From UBA5239 sp031548025 (lineage in GTDB: Bacteria; Verrucomicrobiota; Lentisphaeria; Victivallales; Victivallaceae), in contig JAVBRM010000049.1 in the NCBI GenBank assembly GCA_031548025.1, forward strand, positions 1 to 64,000: 64,000 nt of DNA, read 5' to 3'. The position numbers and the translations under genes are program-made. The notes under the pieces are model-generated. The model had not been told where the DNA came from. It saw only the letters and a list, made by a program, of their open reading frames with translations, and made no database searches. How positions within the stretch are numbered: position 1 is the first letter of the stretch; each line of letters starts with the position of its first letter. This document shows positions 52,699 through 61,711 of the stretch, piece by piece.

Positions 52699-52726
52699 TT
52701 GCAAAAAAAATTAATTCAGTTATAAT
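52699..52726 (+). promoter_or_regulatory. Promoter of the IclR-led uronide operon
   Basis: TTGCAA (52699-52704) and TATAAT (52721-52726) are 16 bases apart in AT-rich DNA, 27 bases before the IclR start. A second TATAAT at 52746-52751 directly precedes the ATG but lacks a -35 box. Confidence 0.65.
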
Positions 52727-52752
52727 GAATATAAAGTAAATCGGGTATAATT

Positions 52753-53517
52753 ATGGCAAACAGCAATCTGGTAAATTCGATTTTAAAAGCGTTGGATGTT
52801 TTGAAGCTGGTAGGCGAAAGCGAAAACGGGATGCGTTTGAGCGAAATCGCCGAAGCCATGAATATGCGGCTGCCGGCCACTCATAATATCATCCGCACCT
52901 TGCAAGCCCGCGGTTTCCTGGAGAAGCGCAGCGGCAACCGTCTGTTCATCGGGAGGGTCATGCAAGATATCACCGCGCAGCAGCAGAATGGCCTTTTGTC
53001 GCGGCTGGCGGAAAAGGAATTGCGCCGTTTGTACGATCTGATGCAGAATGGAGTGGTTATCTTCGGCGTGGCGGCGGAATCCGAGATCCGCCAGACTTTG
53101 CGGATGAGCCCGGAGCGCCCGCAGGTGTTGCAGCGGCTTGGCGGCGACAGTTACCATCCTTACGCCAGCGCGGCGGGGTTGGTCGGCCTGGCGTTTATGC
53201 CGGAGAGTTATCAACTGCAGACCGAAAAACTCCACCCGTTCGCCGAGTATGGGATGCATTTGTGGCATTCGCGGGAAAATTTCGATCGGTATCTGGAAAA
53301 GGTCCGCCGCGAGAAAATGTCGATCTGTCCGTTCAATGCGGAAAATTTCCTGCGGGTTTCGATGCCGGTGCTGGACCGTTCCAAGCATCTGGTGGCGGTA
53401 TTCGGGGTCAATCTCCCGGTTTCGGACGTCAAAGGTAAGTATTCTACGGAAAATATTATAAACTATCTTAGAGAAGCAACTACAAATTTGGAAAGGAGTT
53501 TGTTTGATGAAGACTAA
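52753..53517 (+). CDS. IclR-family transcriptional regulator
   Basis: The 254-residue regulator has an N-terminal winged helix-turn-helix (MRLSEIAEAMNMRLPATHNI, TLQARGFLEK) and a C-terminal GAF-like effector domain. The KdgR branch of this family represses pectin and uronate genes in other bacteria, and the downstream genes fit such a role. Its end overlaps the GH88/105-like gene by 11 bases, so it belongs to the operon it presumably controls. Confidence 0.9.
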   Translation: MANSNLVNSILKALDVLKLVGESENGMRLSEIAEAMNMRLPATHNIIRTLQARGFLEKRSGNRLFIGRVMQDITAQQQNGLLSRLAEKELRRLYDLMQNGVVIFGVAAESEIRQTLRMSPERPQVLQRLGGDSYHPYASAAGLVGLAFMPESYQLQTEKLHPFAEYGMHLWHSRENFDRYLEKVRREKMSICPFNAENFLRVSMPVLDRSKHLVAVFGVNLPVSDVKGKYSTENIINYLREATTNLERSLFDED

Positions 53518-54526
53518 AGACATTGCCTTGTTGGCGCTCAAGCGTCACACCGAAGTGGCTTCGCTGCATCATTATGCGGGATTGGTCACTTTGCAGGGAC
53601 TGGTAAACCTGGCGGAGGGAACCGGCGACAAAGAGCTGATTGACCGGAGCGTCGAGCTTTTGAGCCCGTTTTTCGAAGGAAACGTTCCCCGCGTTTGCGG
53701 CGTATACGACAAAATGTATCAGTGTGGCGGCGGTTCTTCCGCTCAACTGCTGAAATGCGGATTCGGTCCGGATATTCTGCCGGTACTGGTCGCCAAGGCG
53801 GAAGAGTTGGTCAACAGCCATCCGCGCGATGAACACGGCATATTCCGGGCTCCCCGGGGCAAGAGTACCGACAAAATCTGGATCGACACGCTTTTCGGGG
53901 TCTGTCCGTTCCTGGCGATCGTCGGCAAACTGGCCAACCGTCCGGAATTCATCGACGAAGCCGTTCACCAGATTGTTGAAACTGACAAGATTCTTTACAA
54001 TCCGGCCAACGGCCTGTACCATCAGTCAAAGGGCTTCGCCGGTCCCGGTCTGGTTTCTGAAGACCACTGGAGCCGCGGCAACGGCTGGGGCGCACTGGCG
54101 CTGATCGACGTGCTGGTCGAGATTCCCGAAAATATGGTCATTCGCGATCTGTATACCCGCTTGATGGAAGCCTGTGTGAAACATCAGGACGACGACGGCA
54201 TGTGGCATCAGGAAATGACGATTTTCCGCTCGTATGTAGAAACCTCCGGCACCGGGCTGATCCTGTATGCCATCGGTAAGGGACTGGAAAAGGGTTTCCT
54301 GCCGGAATCCTACCGCGAGGTTTTCATGAATGGACTGAAGGGCTATCTGACTTATATCGGGCTTGACGGCTCGGTCTTCAACACTTGCAAAGGTTGCCTC
54401 TGTCCGGGCGACGGCTCGATCAGGGCTTATATGGACCATGACTGGATTTTGAACGACACTCACGCTTTCGGCCCGGTGGTTTTGACCTTCGGCCAGGCTC
54501 ACAGAATTGGAATAAAGGAGATTTAA
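53507..54526 (+). CDS. GH88/GH105-family unsaturated uronyl hydrolase
   Basis: The 339-residue cytosolic (alpha/alpha)6-barrel protein has IWIDTLFGVCPFLA and HWSRGNGWGALALI, the GH105/GH88 signatures, with a general acid/base Asp in the first. These enzymes hydrate the 4,5-double bond left by polysaccharide lyases and release 5-keto-4-deoxyuronate. AAGGAG lies 8 bases before the ATG at 53507. With the PL22-like and KduD genes downstream, the substrate is probably an unsaturated galacturonide or rhamnogalacturonide. Confidence 0.85.
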   Translation: MKTKDIALLALKRHTEVASLHHYAGLVTLQGLVNLAEGTGDKELIDRSVELLSPFFEGNVPRVCGVYDKMYQCGGGSSAQLLKCGFGPDILPVLVAKAEELVNSHPRDEHGIFRAPRGKSTDKIWIDTLFGVCPFLAIVGKLANRPEFIDEAVHQIVETDKILYNPANGLYHQSKGFAGPGLVSEDHWSRGNGWGALALIDVLVEIPENMVIRDLYTRLMEACVKHQDDDGMWHQEMTIFRSYVETSGTGLILYAIGKGLEKGFLPESYREVFMNGLKGYLTYIGLDGSVFNTCKGCLCPGDGSIRAYMDHDWILNDTHAFGPVVLTFGQAHRIGIKEI

Positions 54527-54528
54527 TC

Positions 54529-55242
54529 ATGTACAATTTGAATGGAAAAGTTGCATTTGTCACCGGAGCCGCTTCCGGTATCGGCCGCGCTACCACGGGT
54601 AAATTCATCGCCGCCGGCGCTAAAGTCTACACCATCGACCTGAACGGCGACGCCCTCGCTGAAATGGCAAAAGAATTCGGCGACGCCAAATTCGCTTACC
54701 AGGTCGGCAGCGTGGCGGACGAAGCCCTGGTCGATCAGGCTTTCGCCGATTGCGCCGCCCGTTTCGGCGAAGTCGACATCCTGGTCAACAACGCCGGATT
54801 GGGAATTCCCTCTCCCGACCTCAGCACGGCCAGCCTCGACGTTTACCGCAAAACATTTGACGTCAACGTGACCGGCGTTTTCCTGGCTTCGCGGGCGGCG
54901 CTCCGCCAGATGAAACCGCGCGGCAAGGGGCACATCCTCAACCTGATTTCCATGGCCGGACAACGCACCAATCCGGGCGCGCCGCTCTACTGCGCGTCGA
55001 AGTTCGCGGCCCGCGGGCTTTCCAGCGGCCTGGCCGATCAGATGATCAAGGCTGGCATCAAGGTCAGCGACATCAACCCCGGCCCGGTCAACAGCAATTA
55101 TTGGGGCGACCGCGAAGTACCGCGCGATAAATTCCTCCAGGTGGACGAAGTGGCCGACATCATTCTCTTTGTTGCCGCGACCCCGGAACACCTCGTAATC
55201 CGTGAAATCAATTTCGACAACATGAAGTGGTTGGCCAAATGA
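54529..55242 (+). CDS. Short-chain dehydrogenase
   Basis: The 237-residue SDR has TGAASGIG, NNAG, a catalytic Tyr-x-x-x-Lys in YCASKFAARG and a C-terminal INFDNMKWL in place of the usual glycine-rich end. It lies two bases after the hydrolase gene and overlaps the RraA-like gene by four. It probably oxidises or reduces a sugar acid or keto sugar of the pathway; the substrate is not evident. Confidence 0.82.
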   Translation: MYNLNGKVAFVTGAASGIGRATTGKFIAAGAKVYTIDLNGDALAEMAKEFGDAKFAYQVGSVADEALVDQAFADCAARFGEVDILVNNAGLGIPSPDLSTASLDVYRKTFDVNVTGVFLASRAALRQMKPRGKGHILNLISMAGQRTNPGAPLYCASKFAARGLSSGLADQMIKAGIKVSDINPGPVNSNYWGDREVPRDKFLQVDEVADIILFVAATPEHLVIREINFDNMKWLAK

Positions 55243-55913
55243 CAGAACAAATTCACCAATATCCGATCAGCCTGGACGCCATGTGCGAGCGCTATTTGAA
55301 GCTTTTCTCCGGTGCGATCAACGACGTGCTGCGTTTTGAGTACAAGATGCACTGCGCGCTGCCGAGCGAGTACGCGCCGCTCGAGCGCGATATGAAAATG
55401 ACCGGTCAGGCCTTTACGATCAAGGGTGCGCCGGACATCACCACCGACCAGGAAATGAATCTGCGGGCTCAGATGCTCGAGTCGATTCCGAACAATTCAA
55501 TCATCATGTGGGATTGCAGCGGCGACCGGGTGACTGCCCAGTGGGGCGAAATCATGACCAAGGCGGCGATGAATTGTGGCTGCCGCGGGGCGATGGTCAA
55601 CGGCATTCGCGATACCGATGCCATCCTGGCCCAGAAATTCCCGATCTTCAACCTCTACCGGACCAATGTCGGCATGCTCGGGCGTTTCCGGATGTACTAT
55701 TTCCAGAAACCGGTTCGGATCGGCGAGATCAACATTTATCCCGGCGACTGGATTTTCGGCGATATCGACGGAGTGATCTGCGTTCCGGGAGCCATCGCTT
55801 ACGATGTGCTTCTGAAAGCGGAAAAAATTCTGGAACGGGAAGTCGAGATTCACAAGATGGTCGATTCAGGTATGAAACCCACCGAAGTGGTGGCCAAAGG
55901 CGGATATTTTTAG
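55239..55913 (+). CDS. RraA-like (HMG aldolase / demethylmenaquinone methyltransferase-like) protein
   Basis: The 224-residue protein has the RraA family core: FTIKGAPDI, VTAQWGEIMTKAAMNCGCRG, MVNGIRDTDAI and GDIDGVICVPG. Family members include class II aldolases acting on 4-hydroxy-4-methyl-2-oxoglutarate and sugar-acid aldolases. In this operon an aldolase for a 2-keto sugar acid is more likely than RNase E inhibition. The start at 55239 is fixed by the ATGA overlap with the SDR gene. Confidence 0.82.
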   Translation: MTEQIHQYPISLDAMCERYLKLFSGAINDVLRFEYKMHCALPSEYAPLERDMKMTGQAFTIKGAPDITTDQEMNLRAQMLESIPNNSIIMWDCSGDRVTAQWGEIMTKAAMNCGCRGAMVNGIRDTDAILAQKFPIFNLYRTNVGMLGRFRMYYFQKPVRIGEINIYPGDWIFGDIDGVICVPGAIAYDVLLKAEKILEREVEIHKMVDSGMKPTEVVAKGGYF

Positions 55914-55925
55914 GAGATTGGAAAA

Positions 55926-56936
55926 ATGAAAGCAGCATATTATGTCAGCAAAGAAAATTTTGAAGTAAGAGACGTCGAAGTACAGCACCCCGGCCCCGGC
56001 GAAGTCAGTGTCCAGGTGGCTTACTGCGGAATCTGCGGCACCGATTTGCATATATTCCATGGCAAAATGGATGCGCGGGTCAAGCCCCCGCAAGTGATCG
56101 GACACGAGATGTCCGGTACCGTGGTCGAAGTCGGCGCGGGCGTTACCGCCTGGAAGGCGGGCGACCGGGTAGTGGTCAGACCACTTGACTGGTGCGGCGA
56201 ATGCCCCGCCTGTAGGGCCGGACACAGCCATATCTGCATGAATCTGAAGTTCATGGGTATTGACAGCATCGGAGCGTTCCAGGAACGCTGGATCGTCAAA
56301 GAACGCACTCTGTACCGGGTGCCGGAAGGCTTGTCGCTGAAACTGGCGGCCTTGATCGAACCGTTGGCGGTGGCCTGTCATGACGTCCGTATCGCCAAAC
56401 TGCAGAAGGGCGAATTCGCCTTGGTCATGGGCGGCGGCCCGATCGGAATCCTGATCGCCATGGCGGCGCGGGCGGTCGGAGCGCGGGTGTTGATCTCCGA
56501 GATTAACTCTTTCCGTCTGGAATTTGCGAAGAAAGCCGGTTTTGAAGTGATCAATCCGCTGGAAAAAGATCTGGTTCAGGCGGTCGGTGAAGCGACCGGC
56601 GGAGCCGGAGCGGACGTGGTTTTCGAAGTTACCGCTTCCGAAAACGGCGCCAAGATCATGACCGAGTTGCCGCGGACCCGCGGCCGGATCGTGGTGGTCG
56701 GTATTTACAGCCAGCCCCCGGCGGTCAATCTGCATAAATTTTTCTGGCGCGAACTGCAACTTTTCGGAGCGCGGCTGTACGAAGCGGAAGACTACGAAAA
56801 GGGCTTGGTCATGGCTTCGGCTTTGGACTTGGAACCGTTGATCACCGGAGTATTCGAACTCGAAAATATTCAGCAGGGATTTGAATCGTTGAATGGCAAC
56901 ACCACGGCCATGAAAACTATGATCAAATGCAGTTGA
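55926..56936 (+). CDS. Zinc-type alcohol/polyol dehydrogenase (MDR family)
   Basis: The 336-residue medium-chain dehydrogenase has the catalytic zinc site (CGICGTDLH, GHEMSG), a structural zinc site (CGECPACRAGHSHIC) and the NAD loop GGGPIGI. It resembles sorbitol, threonine or galactitol dehydrogenases. It probably oxidises a sugar acid such as an aldonate or tagaturonate-type intermediate in the pathway. Confidence 0.88.
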   Translation: MKAAYYVSKENFEVRDVEVQHPGPGEVSVQVAYCGICGTDLHIFHGKMDARVKPPQVIGHEMSGTVVEVGAGVTAWKAGDRVVVRPLDWCGECPACRAGHSHICMNLKFMGIDSIGAFQERWIVKERTLYRVPEGLSLKLAALIEPLAVACHDVRIAKLQKGEFALVMGGGPIGILIAMAARAVGARVLISEINSFRLEFAKKAGFEVINPLEKDLVQAVGEATGGAGADVVFEVTASENGAKIMTELPRTRGRIVVVGIYSQPPAVNLHKFFWRELQLFGARLYEAEDYEKGLVMASALDLEPLITGVFELENIQQGFESLNGNTTAMKTMIKCS

Positions 56937-56945
56937 GGTAAAATC

Positions 56946-58133
56946 ATGAAAGTGACCCGTCAATTTTTTGTTCCGGAGCGTTGGTGTGTTCACAGTTATT
57001 ATATTCTATGTCCTTACGCGCCGGACGGCTCCGGGCGGCTCCTGATTGCGGGAGCCGACCTGAAAACCAGGCTCGGCAAGGTGTATGTCATGGGACCGGA
57101 CAATACGGTATTGGATGAATTCGGCGAAAACCCGGTGGAATCCAACTTTTACCACACCGGATTCTGGCAGACCTGGAGCCCGGATTGCCGCTATGTTTAT
57201 TATCAGAGCGGCTCGCTGGCCAAGCCCCGGATCACCCGCCGTGAACTCGCCACCGGCAAGGAAATCACCATCGACGGCGATTCCGAAGGTGCGCCGCCGC
57301 ACGGCGAGCCGATCATTTCCGGTTGGCTCGGCATGCTTTACGCCGCCGGTTACGGTTATGGAGTGTACAATCCGGCGATTTCCCCGGTGCCGTTTGAAGA
57401 ACGCGACAAGCACGGTTTCTTCGAATACTCCTTCGATCCGCCGACCGAGAAACTAAGCCTGAGCATAGCCCGGATTCTTGAGTCCCATCCCGACCGGGAA
57501 AGACTGTTGCGCGAGGACAAACGGCTGGCCGAATTGAACGGCACCAAGGCCGGGCTGACCCTGATGGGGTATTGCACCCGTTGGAACCGCGACGGCAGCC
57601 GGATGCTGATTCACTTCGGCAACCACTGTGTCGACAAAAAGCGGAAGGAACCCAAGGTCACTTATATTTTCACTTGCAAACGCGATTTCAGCGATCTGCA
57701 TACGGCGCTGAATCTGGAAAACGGCGGCGTTCACTGGTCCTGGCATCCGGATTGCGAACATTTGATCGGGTATTACCGGTGGCCGGGTGAAGACGAAGCG
57801 TATCTCTCGATTGTGCGTTACGACGGTACCGGACTGCGGAAGCTTTGCGATGCTACCGGCGGCGGCCATCCGAGCGTGTCTCCGGCCGACTACAATATTG
57901 CGGTTACCGACAAAGGCGACAGCATCGATTTCTGGGATCTGGAGAAAAACGAAATCATCGACAGTCAGTGTTTCGCCGCGACTCAGCCGGGAAAACAACC
58001 CTGCGGTTTGCGCAATGAAACCCGGGTTTGCCATCATCCGGTGTTTACTCGCGACGGTTCCAGAGTGCTGTTCAATGCCTTTGAAGGCGAATTGAGCCGG
58101 CTGATCGAAGTCGAGGTCCCGGGGAGAAAATAA
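56946..58133 (+). CDS. Oligogalacturonate-lyase-like beta-propeller (PL22-like)
   Basis: The 395-residue cytosolic beta-propeller has repeated blades (TWSPDCRYVYYQSGS, SRMLIHFGNHC, VHWSWHPDCEHLIGYY, CHHPVFTRDGSRVLF) and several His that could bind the metal used by family PL22. These enzymes cut short galacturonides inside the cell. It lies 9 bases after the dehydrogenase gene, next to other uronate enzymes, which supports the assignment. A non-enzymatic propeller is possible. Confidence 0.7.
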   Translation: MKVTRQFFVPERWCVHSYYILCPYAPDGSGRLLIAGADLKTRLGKVYVMGPDNTVLDEFGENPVESNFYHTGFWQTWSPDCRYVYYQSGSLAKPRITRRELATGKEITIDGDSEGAPPHGEPIISGWLGMLYAAGYGYGVYNPAISPVPFEERDKHGFFEYSFDPPTEKLSLSIARILESHPDRERLLREDKRLAELNGTKAGLTLMGYCTRWNRDGSRMLIHFGNHCVDKKRKEPKVTYIFTCKRDFSDLHTALNLENGGVHWSWHPDCEHLIGYYRWPGEDEAYLSIVRYDGTGLRKLCDATGGGHPSVSPADYNIAVTDKGDSIDFWDLEKNEIIDSQCFAATQPGKQPCGLRNETRVCHHPVFTRDGSRVLFNAFEGELSRLIEVEVPGRK

Positions 58134-58135
58134 CC

Positions 58136-58717
58136 ATGAGCGTTCTCGTAAATTTCCTCAGTCGCGGCAACAGCCAGGCGGCTAAAAAAGGATTCGGCGC
58201 CTGGCTGGGGCGACGTTTGGCGCTCCGCCACAAGGCGGTGAAAATCGCCGCCGGCACGGCCATTTCGCCGGGTGCCATGATCTCTCCACGCAAGTGTAAA
58301 ATCGAAATCGGCGCGGACTGCATGATATGCACCGGCGCGATGGTCCAGGGCAATGTCCGGATCGGCAACAATTCCTCGGTGCAGAATTACAGCGTTCTCG
58401 TTGGCTACGGCGGGCCGGGCGATGACACCGGTTTGATTTCAATCGGCAACTATGTCCGTATCGCGCCGCATTGCATGCTGATTGCCGCCAATCACAATTT
58501 CCAGGACGCCTCGCGCCCGATCCACGAGCAGGGGCTGACTTTTGAACCGATCACCATCGAAGACGATGTCTGGATTGGCGGCAACGTCAATATCATGGCC
58601 GGGGTCACCATTGGCCGCGGGAGCATCATCGGCGCCGGTTCGGTCGTTACGAAAAATATTCCTCCAATGAGTATCGCGGTCGGTACCCCGGCCAAAGTCA
58701 TCAAATCAAGGGAGTAG
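58136..58717 (+). CDS. Hexapeptide-repeat (LbetaH) acetyltransferase
   Basis: The 193-residue protein has hexapeptide repeats (ISPGAM, IGADCM, VRIGNN, ISIGNY) and the standard acetyltransferase end (IEDDVWIGGNVNIMAGVTIG, VAVGTPAKVIKSRE) with a likely catalytic His in ANHNF. It would acetylate a sugar or a glycan end, but lies inside a degradative operon, where a role in detoxification or storage is a guess. Confidence 0.85.
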   Translation: MSVLVNFLSRGNSQAAKKGFGAWLGRRLALRHKAVKIAAGTAISPGAMISPRKCKIEIGADCMICTGAMVQGNVRIGNNSSVQNYSVLVGYGGPGDDTGLISIGNYVRIAPHCMLIAANHNFQDASRPIHEQGLTFEPITIEDDVWIGGNVNIMAGVTIGRGSIIGAGSVVTKNIPPMSIAVGTPAKVIKSRE

Positions 58718-58723
58718 TAAAAA

Positions 58724-59896
58724 ATGGCGATGAGCGTCAATCAGGTTTTTGCCGAATATGACCGCCGCCTTCATTTGCGGATGGCGGCGATGGACTGTCC
58801 TGAGCCCGGTACCGCCGAGGGCAACGCCGAAATCAAGCGGCGTCTGAACAAGGTTTTGGGTATCCGGGACGAATGGGTTCCGGAAATTCGGGAAACATTG
58901 TTGACCCGGACGCAACGCGGCCAGGTGACGGTGGATTCTCTGTCGTTCCGCTCGTGGGATAATTTCTACGGCATGGCGACTCTGTACTGTCCGCCGAATC
59001 CGGCGGGAGCGGTGTTGTTGAATCCCGGCCACAGTTCCCAGAGCAAATACGGAGCCTCGTATCAGCGAATGGCGCAAGTCCTGGCCGAAGGCGGTGTCGC
59101 GGTCCTGGTTACCGACGTTATCGGCAGCGGTGAACGCACTCCGCTTGGGCATCGGGACGTGATCGAACCTTTTGCCTGCGGCACTACCGTCGCCGGCCTG
59201 ATTATTCTGGAAGCCGCGGGTTGGCTGGATTGGCTGGTGAAGAAATTCCCGGGTATTCCGGTCGGTACCACCGGCAATTCCGGCGGCGGCCAGGCGATAA
59301 TATTGTTGGCGGCATTCTGCCCCGAAAAAATAGCATTTGCAGTACCGTCGGGTTTCCCGCATACCTTTGAATTCAAGTCCCGCAAGGAGCGCCACCTCTG
59401 CGGCTGTTCGATTATGCCGGGAATCGCCGGAACGCTGGAAATGTATCATTGCCTGGGATGTTTGTGTCCCAAGCCTTTGATGGTAGCCAGCGGCAACGGC
59501 GATCCGCTGATTCCGCGTGACGAAGTCATCCGTCTGGGCAATCGCCTGCGGCGTTTGTACGGCGACAAGGGAAATTTCGAAGTGTCGATTCCCGAAGGCT
59601 TTCACAGCTGGGATCTGCCGCGCTTCCAGATCATTCCGAACTACATTTTTCGTCTGCTCGGATTGCCGGCAATCAAACTGGAAGCCCTGCCGGAAACATA
59701 TTTCCCCGAAACGCATTCCTCGTGGCAATTGCCGGAGGACGCGATTGACATCAACGTCCTGGCGTCGCGCCTGACCGGCAAACCTTTGTCCGGGAAAAAA
59801 CACTTATGGGAAGTTTTTCCGCCGGAATTGCCGGTCGACGGCATGACCGAGGAAGAACGTTATATAATCACTCAACTTGAACATTTCATCAAATAA
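58724..59896 (+). CDS. Alpha/beta hydrolase, acetyl-esterase-like
   Basis: The 390-residue hydrolase has a nucleophile elbow GTTGNSGGGQAI (Ser near 188), an acidic residue in SGNGDPLIPRDE and a His in EGFHSWDL, a full triad. The layout with an N-terminal lid-like domain resembles the acetyl xylan esterase and Abhydrolase-type enzymes that remove acetyl or methyl groups from plant polymers. No signal peptide, so it acts on imported oligosaccharides. Confidence 0.78.
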   Translation: MAMSVNQVFAEYDRRLHLRMAAMDCPEPGTAEGNAEIKRRLNKVLGIRDEWVPEIRETLLTRTQRGQVTVDSLSFRSWDNFYGMATLYCPPNPAGAVLLNPGHSSQSKYGASYQRMAQVLAEGGVAVLVTDVIGSGERTPLGHRDVIEPFACGTTVAGLIILEAAGWLDWLVKKFPGIPVGTTGNSGGGQAIILLAAFCPEKIAFAVPSGFPHTFEFKSRKERHLCGCSIMPGIAGTLEMYHCLGCLCPKPLMVASGNGDPLIPRDEVIRLGNRLRRLYGDKGNFEVSIPEGFHSWDLPRFQIIPNYIFRLLGLPAIKLEALPETYFPETHSSWQLPEDAIDINVLASRLTGKPLSGKKHLWEVFPPELPVDGMTEEERYIITQLEHFIK

Positions 59897-59908
59897 AGGA
59901 ACGGAAAA

Positions 59909-60676
59909 ATGGGTATTCTCGATAAATTTTCATTGAAAGGCAAAGTCGCGCTGGTCACCGGTTGCCGCCGGGGCATCGGAATGGGGATCGCGGTTGGACT
60001 GGCGGAAGCCGGAGCCGACATCGTCGGCGTCAGCGCTCAGCTCGAACCGGGCAGCGAAGTCGAAAAACAAGTTACCGCGCTGGGACGGAAATTCTATCCC
60101 TACAGTTGCGATTTCTCCGACCGCAGCGCGCTCTATGAATTCATCGCCAAGGTCAAAAGCGAACATCCGCAAATCGACATCCTGTTCAACAACGCCGGTT
60201 CCATCCTGCGCAAACCCGCCGCCGAGCATCCGGACGAATATTGGGACAAAATCATCGAAATCAACCTCAGCGCCCAGTTCATCATGGCCCGCGAATTCGG
60301 TAAGGAAATGATCGCCCGCGGTTACGGCAAAATTGTCTTCACCGCATCATTATTGACATTCCAGGGCGGGATCAACGTTCCCGGCTATGCCGCTTCCAAG
60401 GCCGGGGTCGGCGAAATCACCATGGCTCTCTCCAATGAATGGTCCTCGAAGGGCGTCAACGTGAACGCCATCGCCCCCGGATACATCGCCACCGACAACA
60501 CCCAGGCCCTGCGCGAAGACGCCGACCGCAGCGCCCAGATCCTCGGCCGCATCCCGGCCGGACGCTGGGGCACCCCCGAAGATTTCAAGGGCGTGGCCGT
60601 ATTCCTGGCTTCGGCCGCGTCGGATTACGTCTGCGGCTCGATCTACCTGGTGGACGGCGGCTGGATGGGCAGGTAA
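59909..60676 (+). CDS. kduD: 2-dehydro-3-deoxy-D-gluconate 5-dehydrogenase-like SDR
   Basis: The 255-residue SDR opens with GILDKFSLKGKVALVTG, has TGCRRGIG, NNAG, a Ser at TASLL, Tyr-Lys in YAASKAGV and the end IYLVDGGWMGR, a close match to KduD. This enzyme converts 2,5-diketo-3-deoxygluconate to 2-keto-3-deoxygluconate with NADH in the last step from unsaturated uronides. It fits the GH88/105-like and PL22-like genes. No kduI gene is visible in the window. Confidence 0.85.
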   Translation: MGILDKFSLKGKVALVTGCRRGIGMGIAVGLAEAGADIVGVSAQLEPGSEVEKQVTALGRKFYPYSCDFSDRSALYEFIAKVKSEHPQIDILFNNAGSILRKPAAEHPDEYWDKIIEINLSAQFIMAREFGKEMIARGYGKIVFTASLLTFQGGINVPGYAASKAGVGEITMALSNEWSSKGVNVNAIAPGYIATDNTQALREDADRSAQILGRIPAGRWGTPEDFKGVAVFLASAASDYVCGSIYLVDGGWMGR

Positions 60677-60680
60677 CGCC

Positions 60681-61664
60681 ATGAAAGACAAAGATCTTTT
60701 CATGGGCAAAATCGCCGATGCCGATGCCAAAAAACGCCTCGAGCAATTCGTCGATATCGTGGAAGTCGAGTCCAACTCCTACAACGACCTGGCGGCTTAT
60801 ATCGCCGGTATGACCGGTGTGATCGTCCCCTATACCGATCACATGCTCGTGGACCGCGCTGTATTGGCCAAAGGCGACAAACTGCGTCTGGTCGGCTCCA
60901 CCTACGGCGGCGTCCGTCAGAACATCGACGCCGACGCCGCTTTGGAGCTGGGCCTGACCCTCATCCACACCGGAGCCTCACGGCCCCGGCCGATGGCGGA
61001 ATACACGCTGGGCCTGGTCCTGAGCTCGCTGCTGCAGATTCACAATTATCATCATTATATGCGCAGCGGCGAAGCCTGGCCGCGCTTCAAGTATCCCCGG
61101 ACCCGGATTTTGTCCGGCCGCAAAGTCGGGATTATCGGCTATGGACGGATCGGCAAAGGAATCGCCGACCTTTTCAAATGCTTTACCGACGATATCGCGA
61201 TCTGCTCTCGGCATCTGAATGACGCCGACGCCCAGGCCGCCGGTCTGCGCAAAATGGAACTGAACGAATTGTGCGCCTCCTGCGAAATCATCATCCTGGC
61301 GGGCGGCTATACCCCTGAAACCGCCAAAATGATCGGCGCCGCCCAGTTCGCCGCCATGCCGGACAACGCGCTGTTCGTCAACATCGCCCGTGGCGGTATG
61401 GTCGACCAGGCCGCGATGATCGAAGCGGTGGAAAAACGCAATATCTATCTGGCTCTCGACGTTTTCGATCCGGAACCGCTGGAAGCGGATAGCCCGTTGC
61501 GCAACAACGACCGCATTCTCCTGACGCCCCACCGGGCCAACAATTCCATCGAATTCGAACAACGCTGGCAATGCCTGGCCGACGAAATCATCAGTTTCGT
61601 CACCGGCAAAACCCCCGAATCAGCCCTGACCCCGGAACGCGCCAAAGTCATGAGCGAATCGTAA
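60681..61664 (+). CDS. D-2-hydroxyacid dehydrogenase
   Basis: The 327-residue NAD enzyme has the Rossmann loop GIIGYGRIGKG, NIARGGMVDQAAM, the catalytic Arg region, FDPEPLEADSPL and a His in LLTPHRAN. It reduces a 2-keto acid or oxidises a D-2-hydroxyacid. In this operon the substrate is probably a keto acid from sugar-acid cleavage. It ends the operon. Confidence 0.87.
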   Translation: MKDKDLFMGKIADADAKKRLEQFVDIVEVESNSYNDLAAYIAGMTGVIVPYTDHMLVDRAVLAKGDKLRLVGSTYGGVRQNIDADAALELGLTLIHTGASRPRPMAEYTLGLVLSSLLQIHNYHHYMRSGEAWPRFKYPRTRILSGRKVGIIGYGRIGKGIADLFKCFTDDIAICSRHLNDADAQAAGLRKMELNELCASCEIIILAGGYTPETAKMIGAAQFAAMPDNALFVNIARGGMVDQAAMIEAVEKRNIYLALDVFDPEPLEADSPLRNNDRILLTPHRANNSIEFEQRWQCLADEIISFVTGKTPESALTPERAKVMSES

Positions 61665-61673
61665 TCATTATCA

Positions 61674-61709
61674 TTCAACCGCCGACCAACGAAACATTGG
61701 CGGTGGTTG
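61674..61709. terminator. Hairpin between convergent genes
   Basis: TCAACCGCC pairs with GGCGGTGGTTGA with a three-base bulge and a 15-base loop, followed by TTTATAATT on the plus strand. It lies between the hydroxyacid dehydrogenase gene and the convergent isomerase gene and may end one or both transcripts. Confidence 0.4.
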
Positions 61710-61711
61710 AT

